In this document: positions 6,508 to 12,165 of the stretch, piece by piece
Position numbering within the stretch: position 1 is the stretch's first letter
How the letters are laid out: each line of letters begins with the position of its first letter
Assembly: GCA_013002625.1 (NCBI GenBank)
Contig: JABDJE010000306.1
Location: 1 to 12,165 of the forward strand
Reading direction: 5' to 3'
Length of the DNA: 12,165 bases
Source: Saprospiraceae bacterium
GTDB taxonomy: Bacteria; Bacteroidota; Bacteroidia; Chitinophagales; Saprospiraceae
Notes under the pieces: generated by a model
Database searches by the model: none
The model's input: the letters and a program-made list of their open reading frames with translations, nothing else
What the model was told of the DNA's origin: nothing
Made by a program: the position numbers and the translations under genes

Positions 6508-6538
6508 TTAGAGGTAAGGGTTAGAGGTAAGGGTTAGA
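6502..6538. repeat. 13-bp tandem repeat, telomere-like TTAGGG flavour
   Basis: AAGGGTTAGA occurs at 6503-6512, 6516-6525 and 6529-6538, each pair joined by GGT, giving a 13-bp unit in about 2.8 perfect copies. A degenerate copy (GTTAGGGGTT, 6493-6502) precedes it. The unit is too short and has no spacers, so it is not CRISPR. It looks like a minisatellite able to change copy number by slippage. No coding frame crosses it. Confidence 0.9.
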
Positions 6539-6539
6539 T

Positions 6540-6608
6540 TTGCAAGATTTTCTGAATAGAGATATTCAAAACAATTCCTTTCTGCAGTGCTCAAGACAAA
6601 TCTTGCAA
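6540..6608. repeat. Nested inverted repeat downstream of the nuclease gene
   Basis: TTGCAAGATTT (6540-6550) and AAATCTTGCAA (6598-6608) are perfect 11-bp inverted repeats around 47 bases. Inside, TGAATA-GAGA-TATTCA (6553-6568) forms a 6-bp hairpin with a GAGA loop. A second small hairpin, CAAGA (6592-6596) with TCTTG (6601-6605), would compete with the outer stem for the same bases. It begins 46 bp after the nuclease stop. It could be an RNA 3'-end structure or a MITE-like remnant; no target-site duplication is seen. Confidence 0.65.
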
Positions 6609-6653
6609 CTTGGCATATTAAAGTACTTCGGTAACTCGGTGTTGAACATTTAT

Positions 6654-8639
6654 TTATTCATCACTTACAATAACTTTCTGAGTCAATAATTCTCCCTCAG
6701 AAGTAATTATCAGCATATATATGCCGTCAGGAAGATTCAAACTAATTCCCGATTTATCCTTCATAAGATAGGAATTGAGCTTTTGCCCATGGATAGAATA
6801 TACATCTACATGTGCACGATTTTGTAGTCCTTCTATATAGATCATGTCTGATGTGGGATTTGGATAAACGTATACATTTGAATGATCTATTTCATGTGTG
6901 GTTACAGTTTGATCCCATACTTCACCTATTTTTTCACCCCATATATATTCTACGAGATCTGGCTGATCTATAAATGGATTCCTATTCCGTTGCCACTCAT
7001 AGACTACATTATTGCGGTTCATTTCATAGTCATCGGGTGGATCATTTCTATGCCATTCTAACAGAGTCGCCAAATCTCCCATTTGACCTTCTATCTCTGG
7101 AAACCCATTCACAATCTCCAAACCATTATATCTAATATCCATGTACAAAACGCTGCGAGCGACGTCGCCTCTGAAACTTCCGAGCGTACCAACAGGGCCA
7201 ATATATTCTCCATAATGTTGATTGTTTCTCGATCCATTTTCTAGTCCATCAGCAGCGCGTATAGCATGGGCATCAGAGTTGCCGTGGCGAAGTGAATCTG
7301 CCGATGTTACCCAAAAGATGTCAACGCCATCTCGCACTTCATCCTCTTCAATGCTTGAATACCCTGCACGAGATCTTGGAAATGTATGCTCACGATTCCA
7401 TTTACCATTATTATCGGATGTTGTTTGAAAATCCAGTTTGGCTCGACCTTCCTCACTATACACCAACCACACTTGATTGCTATTAGCTGGATTTTGGTCC
7501 GCTTCGTATAATATATCAACAATATCAGAATAGGTTTGTGCTCTGACTACACTTGGGTCCGCAATAATATCTTGCAAAGCTTGTCTTAAGTCGTCCCCTG
7601 ATTTGGCATCAAGATTACTGTAATATCCGACCGGTTGTGAACTTGTTACTATACCGAAAGTAGGATTTGTGGGTACGCCATATGGAGCAATAACAAAATC
7701 ATTGTCTACTACCCGTATTCGTACATTATTATTTAAAGCCAAAAATTGCTCTGATAAATTCAAGAATCGAATAACTGCTACTTCATCTCCTTCATCAAGA
7801 TCGTCATCAATTAACTTTATCGTTGTGCTTACACTATTTTGTCCAGCTACAATCGTCAACGAAGTAGGTCCAGAATAGTCTGCATTATTAAATGATAAAT
7901 CAATTAAGCCAATGTCAAAATTTAAATCTTCCGAGACATAATCTTCTGTGGTAAACAAAATGTCAAACTCTTCACCCTCACCATACTGCGTTTGAGCAAC
8001 TGCCATCTGTATACCATTTAAATCTATACCACTCCCATCATTTAACTTTCTTGGTGTAGGTACAGTTGAAGTATATGTACCGTCGATATTACGTTGGATT
8101 GAATTGGTATTGTTACCAGGTCCTTCGTTGATTTGTTGGATTGTTGTAAAATCAGGATGTGCTCTGAAAATATTGATCATATCCTCATCATCGCCATCTG
8201 ATGTATCATAGATTAATACATCAATCAAATTATCTATAGTAGCCAATGTTCCATCTGGAAAGTTGAAATCACTACCCTCATATATAGCTACAGCATCTGC
8301 TCCATTTTGAATAGTATTTTGCGGGATTAAAAACTGTGGAACTGGTTTGACTGAATTACTTCCAATCAATAATAAGCCGTTGACATCCGTCACATAACCA
8401 TCTAAGTCTACCGTAAAGTAACTTGAGTTACCACCATTTTCTGATCCATTAAAAAAAACGACCACAAAACCATCCAATGGGAAATTAGGCGTATCGGACA
8501 ACAGCTCTAAAAATTCCATATCATCAATGCCTGGTGTATCACAATCCAATTCGTTGATGACCAATTGACTTATCGCAACTGTACTCGTCATCACAAAAGC
8601 TGCCAATACAAGTAAATATTTCATCTTCTGATTTTGCAT
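6654..8639 (-). CDS. T9SS-exported endonuclease I (LTD, Calx-beta, EndoI, sorting domain)
   Basis: This 661-residue extracellular nuclease has a signal peptide to about residue 25 (KYLLVLAAFVMTSTVAIS). A lamin-tail-type domain (about 26-200) begins LVINELDCDTPGIDDMEFLEL. A Calx-beta-like domain (about 213-315) has YGEGEEF, IKLIDDDLDEGDEVAVIRF and the closing VRIRVVDND. An endonuclease I/EndA catalytic domain (about 335-568) carries NREHTFPRS with catalytic His418, DAHAIRA (456-462), GDVARSVLYMDIRY (491-504) and NRNPFIDQPDLVEYIWG. The T9SS type A sorting domain (about 588-661) starts VYVYPNPTSDMIYIEG. EndoI enzymes cut DNA and RNA non-specifically; here the role is likely nutrient DNA use or biofilm DNA breakdown (inference). 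ATG at 8639 is used, but Met6 (MKYLLVL) gives a more typical signal peptide. It sits between two halves of a sulfur gene cluster with no evident link to it. Confidence 0.93.
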   Translation of the reverse strand: MQNQKMKYLLVLAAFVMTSTVAISQLVINELDCDTPGIDDMEFLELLSDTPNFPLDGFVVVFFNGSENGGNSSYFTVDLDGYVTDVNGLLLIGSNSVKPVPQFLIPQNTIQNGADAVAIYEGSDFNFPDGTLATIDNLIDVLIYDTSDGDDEDMINIFRAHPDFTTIQQINEGPGNNTNSIQRNIDGTYTSTVPTPRKLNDGSGIDLNGIQMAVAQTQYGEGEEFDILFTTEDYVSEDLNFDIGLIDLSFNNADYSGPTSLTIVAGQNSVSTTIKLIDDDLDEGDEVAVIRFLNLSEQFLALNNNVRIRVVDNDFVIAPYGVPTNPTFGIVTSSQPVGYYSNLDAKSGDDLRQALQDIIADPSVVRAQTYSDIVDILYEADQNPANSNQVWLVYSEEGRAKLDFQTTSDNNGKWNREHTFPRSRAGYSSIEEDEVRDGVDIFWVTSADSLRHGNSDAHAIRAADGLENGSRNNQHYGEYIGPVGTLGSFRGDVARSVLYMDIRYNGLEIVNGFPEIEGQMGDLATLLEWHRNDPPDDYEMNRNNVVYEWQRNRNPFIDQPDLVEYIWGEKIGEVWDQTVTTHEIDHSNVYVYPNPTSDMIYIEGLQNRAHVDVYSIHGQKLNSYLMKDKSGISLNLPDGIYMLIITSEGELLTQKVIVSDE

Positions 8640-8681
8640 AAATGTAAGGCATTCATTTCTTAGTGGTCTACTTCATCAGAG

Positions 8682-8696
8682 AGTTTATATTAAACT
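8682..8696. repeat. Short palindrome between the SulP and nuclease genes
   Basis: AGTTTA (8682-8687) and TAAACT (8691-8696) flank TAT as a 15-bp palindrome in the 97-bp gap between the SulP stop and the nuclease start. No T-run follows on the minus strand, so it does not look like a SulP terminator. An operator for the nuclease gene about 45 bp downstream is possible; AT-rich palindromes also arise by chance. Confidence 0.3.
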
Positions 8697-8736
8697 AAAA
8701 GTCACCACCTTACCCTTCTTCCTCAAGCTGATTGAA

Positions 8737-10446
8737 CTAATTAAGACCTGTTTGGAAAACAATCGCCTCATCTCCATTTGATTCTTGATGCGAAATATAG
8801 TTGGCTGCATCTTTTAGAGTGACAAAGAAATTCTCACGCCCTACTTTTTCAACGACCTTATTGATTGCGAAAATATCACGGACCGGTCCGATTACATCAG
8901 TAAATATGATTGTAACCCCTGAAGATTTTAATTCTTCTATGAGATCAAGAATGGCATGAATAGCACTGGAGTCTACACGTTGAACGCTACCGAAATGTAA
9001 GACAAGCTTGTTGACATCTTCTCCATTTTGTATTCGAGCTTCAATTTTGTCTTTGATATAATTTATATTACCGAAAAACAATGGCGCATCGATTCTGTAA
9101 ATTAAAGTTTGTGGCAGTGCAATAGCTTCAGAAAAGCGATTTACATTTCTAAATATATCTGTGTCATGTATCCTTCCCAATTCTGCCATATGAGGATAGG
9201 AAGTCCTATATACCAATGCCAGAATTGATAATGCAACGCCTGTGAGTATGCCCTGTTCAATACCTACCACCAATGTTACAATTGCGGTAATCATGAATAA
9301 TAAGAAATCTTGTTTGTCAACCTGCCATAAGTGTTTGGCTTCCTTGAAATCGATCAACCCAAAGACAGCCACCATAATGATTGCAGCCAATACTGCTGTA
9401 GGCAAATAATAGAAATATTTTGTTAAGAAAAGTAAGGTTAGTATGATAACCAATGCACTTATAATAGATGCCATACCCGATTTTGCGCCTGATTGATCGT
9501 TAACAGCTGTTCTGGAAAATCCTCCGGTTACAGGAAAGGATTTAAAAAAACTGCCTAATATATTGGCCATACCTAATGCCATTAATTCCTGGTTAGCATC
9601 AAGTTTATAATTCTTGTGCTTCGCCTGGATGGCTTTCGCAACAGCTATAGACTCCATAAAACCCACAAAAGCAATCGTAAGAGCTATTGGCATCAGAGTT
9701 CCAATAGCACCCATATCAATAGAAGGTAAATCGAAAGAAGGAAATCCTTCAGGTACATTTTTCACAATCTTAACGTCTTGATCATATAGGCCCAAAAAGT
9801 ACACGGTTGCCATTCCAAAAACGACTACCAGAAGAGGGCCTGGTAATTTTCTCGCCCATTTTTTAATGGCTATCAAAATACCAATTGCTGCCAGACCTAT
9901 CGCAAAGGTATAAACGTTGATCTGATCAATATTTTGAAAAACATTTATCAAGGTCTCATGCACCTTTCCTCTTGGAATATCTAAACCCAACAAATGCTTG
10001 AGTTGACTAAATCCGATAATCAACGCTGCTGCGGATGTGAATCCGGCTATTACAGGATGTGCTAAAAAATTAACAACAAAACCCAACCTAAACAGTCCCA
10101 TTGAAAACTGGATCAGTCCTACCATCAAAGCCAACAAAATGGCTAAGGTGATGTATTCTGTTGTCCCCAATTCTGCCAATTGCCCTACGCCACTCGCAAT
10201 AAGTAAAGCTACCATGGCTACGGGACCAACTGCCAATTGTCTTGATGTCCCTAAAAGCGCATAGATAATCAACGGAATTGTTGAAGCGTATAATCCATAA
10301 ATTGGAGGTAATCCTGCCAGCATTGAATAAGCCATCCCCTGCGGTATCAGCATAACACCTACAGTCAAACCTGCTGAAAGGTCTCCAGAAAACATGGACC
10401 TATCATAATCTTGGATCCAACTCAGAAATGGAAAGAATTGCTTCAT
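8737..10446 (-). CDS. sulP: SulP family inorganic anion transporter with STAS domain
   Basis: This 569-residue inner-membrane permease of the SulP/SLC26 family is full length. The membrane part (about 10-420) has the family signature from PPIYGLYAS (47-55) through GTSRQLAVGPVA (66-77), the conserved Glu265 in FVGFMESIAVAK, and NILGSFFKSFPVTGGFSRTAVN (295-316). A cytoplasmic STAS domain (about 443-553) carries VDSSAIHAILDL (491-502). Members move sulfate, bicarbonate or other anions, usually with Na+ or H+. Here it is last in the run porin, rhodanese, YeeE-like protein, SulP, 37 bp after the YeeE-like stop. That setting favours sulfate or sulfite movement, possibly export of oxidation products (inference); bicarbonate uptake is the main alternative. 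Confidence 0.93.
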   Translation of the reverse strand: MKQFFPFLSWIQDYDRSMFSGDLSAGLTVGVMLIPQGMAYSMLAGLPPIYGLYASTIPLIIYALLGTSRQLAVGPVAMVALLIASGVGQLAELGTTEYITLAILLALMVGLIQFSMGLFRLGFVVNFLAHPVIAGFTSAAALIIGFSQLKHLLGLDIPRGKVHETLINVFQNIDQINVYTFAIGLAAIGILIAIKKWARKLPGPLLVVVFGMATVYFLGLYDQDVKIVKNVPEGFPSFDLPSIDMGAIGTLMPIALTIAFVGFMESIAVAKAIQAKHKNYKLDANQELMALGMANILGSFFKSFPVTGGFSRTAVNDQSGAKSGMASIISALVIILTLLFLTKYFYYLPTAVLAAIIMVAVFGLIDFKEAKHLWQVDKQDFLLFMITAIVTLVVGIEQGILTGVALSILALVYRTSYPHMAELGRIHDTDIFRNVNRFSEAIALPQTLIYRIDAPLFFGNINYIKDKIEARIQNGEDVNKLVLHFGSVQRVDSSAIHAILDLIEELKSSGVTIIFTDVIGPVRDIFAINKVVEKVGRENFFVTLKDAANYISHQESNGDEAIVFQTGLN

Positions 10447-10483
10447 CGTATATTAGCTAGCAAGTTAATTAATTAAATTCAGC

Positions 10484-10897
10484 TTAATGAGGGAGTCTTG
10501 ATCTTAGCATTCCGTATACGAGCGTCCCCAAAATAGCACCAACAATCACTAAAACAATAGTCCAGTAGCCGTAACCCAAAAGAATAAACATTGGCCCAGG
10601 ACATGCACCTACCAAGGCCCAACCTAATCCAAAAAAGATACCACCTAAAAGATACCGTGGTATACTCATATCCTTTGGTGCAATTTTTATTTCCTCGCCA
10701 TACATACTTGCCATTTTCGATCGCTTGACCCATTGGACTAATATCACACCCAGAATTACTGCGGGTCCAATGACCCCATACATATGAAAAGAATCAAAAC
10801 GAAACATCTCATAAATTCTATACCATGAGATAATTTCTGCCTTAGCTAAGGTGATTCCAAAAATTGCTCCTATTAATAAAAACTTTAAAAATTTCAT
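10484..10897 (-). CDS. DUF6691 / YeeE-YedE-like membrane protein (half-transporter)
   Basis: This 137-residue membrane protein has four predicted helices (about 4-20, 38-57, 82-98, 103-130). Its conserved G-A-C99-P-G-P motif is shared with YeeE/YedE (TsuA-type) thiosulfate channels, whose membrane cysteines contact the substrate. In Bacteroidota and Proteobacteria the YeeE fold is often split into two genes, a YeeE/YedE half and this DUF6691 half; the first half is not in this window. The frame is open up to 10948, but that start would overlap the upstream rhodanese by 32 bp and add a polar, non-membrane leader. ATG at 10897 (MKFLKFLLIGAIFG) gives a normal first helix and a 19-bp gap, so it is preferred. 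Import of thiosulfate or a related sulfur species is inferred from family and neighbours. Confidence 0.87.
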   Translation of the reverse strand: MKFLKFLLIGAIFGITLAKAEIISWYRIYEMFRFDSFHMYGVIGPAVILGVILVQWVKRSKMASMYGEEIKIAPKDMSIPRYLLGGIFFGLGWALVGACPGPMFILLGYGYWTIVLVIVGAILGTLVYGMLRSRLPH

Positions 10898-10916
10898 GTT
10901 TGTAAAAATTGATTGA

Positions 10917-11294
10917 TTAATTATTTTTCGACCAGGCAATAAAGCCACCTGATAAATTATATAATGAATTGAATCCCATACCGTGCATTACACTACATGT
11001 CCTTGCACTTCTTCTGCCACTTCTGCAATAAATCAAATACGTTGCATTTTTATCTAAAACGCTTAATTGTGTTTCAAAATCGCGATCCATGAAGTCCAGC
11101 TCTAATGCACGCTCGATCTTACCTGAGTTGATTTCATTCGGCGTTCTCACGTCAATTATTATTGTATTATCCTCGTTCATGAGTTCTTTAAATTTCTCAA
11201 GACCAATATTTTCATAACCTTTACTCTGACCAATATTCTGGAGGGGATTGAGAAATGATATGAAACTCATTGATGTAATTATTCCTGTTATCAT
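10917..11294 (-). CDS. Single-domain rhodanese-like sulfurtransferase
   Basis: This 125-residue protein has one rhodanese domain (about 27-125). IIIDVRTPNEINSGKI (45-60) is the substrate-loop strand, C90-R-S-G-R-R-S96 the canonical active-site loop with catalytic Cys90, and NLSGGFIAW (113-121) the C-terminal signature. C100 lies ten residues after the catalytic Cys. The first 25 residues (MITGIITSMSFISFL...) are moderately hydrophobic and end before the domain. They could be a weak signal peptide or membrane tether, which would place the enzyme in the periplasm next to the porin and YeeE-like protein; this is uncertain. ATG at 11294 lies two bases after the porin stop, so translation is probably coupled; Met9 is an alternative. 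It transfers sulfane sulfur, probably from the compound taken up by its neighbours (inference). Confidence 0.92.
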   Translation of the reverse strand: MITGIITSMSFISFLNPLQNIGQSKGYENIGLEKFKELMNEDNTIIIDVRTPNEINSGKIERALELDFMDRDFETQLSVLDKNATYLIYCRSGRRSARTCSVMHGMGFNSLYNLSGGFIAWSKNN

Positions 11295-11296
11295 GT

Positions 11297-12165
11297 TTAG
11301 AAATTTATATTGGTAATGAAATTAAAGTGATGTAAATCGTATTTATAAAACTTATCGGATGTGCTTAGTCCTTCATTATCGTAAATAGGCCTCGTTACAT
11401 ACAAGAAGGTCAATTGTAATCCTTCCAAAACATCATTAAAAGTGTAATCTACTTGTAGATTGCATTGCACAAAATCATTCAGCCCGTATTTGTTTGAAAT
11501 AAAATTCTCCCTGTCAGGTGTAGACAAATAGGCTACACTTGTTTTTACTTTTAAGGGATCAGATTGCCAAGAAAAATTTAAGGAGGCTACCTGGCTTTTT
11601 CCTAAACCATCCATCCACATTCTTGGGAGTGATGTATAAAAATCATCACGTCCTAATTCTTTCGGAAACAAGAAACGCCCTTCGTCTAGTCCTTGCAGAT
11701 AGTTTATGTTCATTTGAAAGTTATCCCGAGACCACCCCAGACGAAATGCCACTGTATTAGAGGCAAACTGCGGATCAAAATACCGTTGATTAATTTCCAA
11801 CCCATTTTGAAAATTAGATGATTGTTGGCTAACCCATTGAAAACCTAATAAAAACGACCTTATACTATAATCAGCCTGCAACCAAACTGTATTCATTAAA
11901 TGATGTATCCAATAATCTGCTAATTGTAATTTAAATCCACTAAGCAATTCAACATTATAATTTACAACTGCTATGCCTTTGGATTGAGCGACGTCATGAT
12001 AATGAGATGGATCACCAAGGCAATCCTTTCCATTGTTGAGTATACCAACTGCTTCATTAATTGAAAACCATTCTGTTATGCCACGTGGTGATACACCATG
12101 TATCCAACCCATGTTCAAAATACCAGACTTATTTAAATAAAATTCGGACCATAACCCATGGTACA
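11297..12165 (-). CDS. Outer-membrane porin-like beta-barrel protein, 5' end outside window
   Basis: The frame stays open to the right edge and yields at least 288 residues. A TTG at 12118 looks like a start only if the 15 upstream codons in the same frame are ignored; those codons (ending YLNKSGI before NMGWIHG) read straight through, so the real start lies beyond the window. The protein is made of alternating-residue beta strands rich in Tyr, Phe, Trp and Asn, with short turns. It has WxQADYSI, FRLGWSRDNFQMNINYLQG and LNFSWQSDPLKVKTSVAYL, and it ends in a terminal Phe (NFITNINF), as outer-membrane barrels do. An OprD- or OprP-like porin is the best guess; the exact family is not certain. 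First gene of the run with rhodanese, YeeE-like protein and SulP, it would let small sulfur anions through the outer membrane (inference). Confidence 0.7.
   Translation of the reverse strand, partial: YHGLWSEFYLNKSGILNMGWIHGVSPRGITEWFSINEAVGILNNGKDCLGDPSHYHDVAQSKGIAVVNYNVELLSGFKLQLADYWIHHLMNTVWLQADYSIRSFLLGFQWVSQQSSNFQNGLEINQRYFDPQFASNTVAFRLGWSRDNFQMNINYLQGLDEGRFLFPKELGRDDFYTSLPRMWMDGLGKSQVASLNFSWQSDPLKVKTSVAYLSTPDRENFISNKYGLNDFVQCNLQVDYTFNDVLEGLQLTFLYVTRPIYDNEGLSTSDKFYKYDLHHFNFITNINF

Larger units (their letters stand above)
6330..6653. other. Structured 324-bp intergenic region between the nuclease and dioxygenase genes
   Basis: No gene is visible here on either strand. Reading from the dioxygenase side it holds an AT-rich leader (6330-6430), a possible -7 element (6431-6438), a Crp/Fnr-like palindrome (6460-6475), a run of G-tracts (6480-6507), a 13-bp tandem repeat (6502-6538) and a nested inverted repeat (6540-6608). 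About 45 bp of plain sequence then lead to the nuclease stop codon. It is the most ordered non-coding DNA in the window and carries both the 3' end of the nuclease transcript and the promoter of the dioxygenase gene. Confidence 0.8.

Noticed and set aside
6502..6538. CRISPR array or true chromosome telomere
   Set aside because: The unit is 13 bp with no spacers and no cas genes, and the repeat is a short internal array flanked by ordinary genes on both sides.
6540..6608. Insertion sequence ends
   Set aside because: The 11-bp arms enclose only 47 bp, there is no transposase, and no target-site duplication is visible next to them.
6654..8639. Nuclease as part of a defence or restriction system
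   Set aside because: It has a signal peptide and a T9SS sorting domain, so it acts outside the cell, and no methyltransferase or other defence gene is nearby.
10479..10733. 84-residue minus-strand frame overlapping the DUF6691 gene
   Set aside because: It lies in another frame of the same strand inside the DUF6691 gene, with a low-complexity, Cys/Trp/Arg-rich translation typical of an out-of-frame shadow.
10898..10948. Upstream ATG for the DUF6691 protein at 10948
   Set aside because: It would overlap the rhodanese gene by 32 bp and add a polar leader; Met at 10897 gives the normal family start.
12116..12118. TTG start for the porin-like gene
   Set aside because: The frame stays open upstream to the window edge with coherent strand-like sequence, so the gene is 5'-truncated by the window rather than starting there.

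Overview
The window comes from an AT-rich Bacteroidota genome, most likely an environmental (possibly marine) Cytophagia- or Saprospiria-like organism; the exact lineage cannot be fixed from sequence alone. The reasons are two secreted proteins with a C-terminal type IX secretion (T9SS type A, Por-secretion) sorting domain, a lipoprotein whose mature end reads C-G-S-D-D-D (a lipoprotein-export-like acidic signal), almost no Shine-Dalgarno sequences before starts, and a 'YPNPT/VPNPN' sorting-domain signature. No tRNA, rRNA, CRISPR array, transposase or phage gene was seen.

Layout. Positions 1-841 (minus) hold the 5' part of a large secreted repeat protein whose end lies outside the window. 1062-1934 (minus) is an EamA/DMT transporter. 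Just upstream of it, 1980-2156 (minus) is a 58-residue YqaE/Pmp3 membrane peptide. Divergent from that, 2339-2848 (plus) is a small surface-type lipoprotein with its own terminator. 2934-4532 and 4549-4863 (minus) are a T9SS-exported kelch-like beta-propeller protein and a thioredoxin 16 bp upstream of it. 4917-6329 (minus) is a three-domain persulfide dioxygenase-sulfurtransferase (metallo-beta-lactamase plus two rhodanese domains). 6330-6653 is a structured intergenic region with a Crp/Fnr-like operator, G-runs, a 13-bp tandem repeat and nested inverted repeats. 6654-8639 (minus) is a T9SS-exported endonuclease I. 8737-12165 (minus) is a tight four-gene run: outer-membrane porin (5' end outside the window), single-domain rhodanese, DUF6691/YeeE-like membrane protein, and SulP anion transporter with STAS domain.

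How the genes work together (inference). Porin, rhodanese, YeeE-like protein, SulP, persulfide dioxygenase/rhodanese and thioredoxin fit a reduced-sulfur handling module: entry of thiosulfate or another sulfur compound through the outer membrane and the YeeE-type channel, sulfane-sulfur transfer by rhodaneses, oxidation of glutathione or low-molecular-weight persulfide to sulfite by the dioxygenase, thioredoxin as reductant, and sulfate/sulfite movement by SulP. The module is split in two by the secreted nuclease gene. The remaining genes (EamA transporter, Pmp3 peptide, lipoprotein, repeat protein) look unrelated to it.
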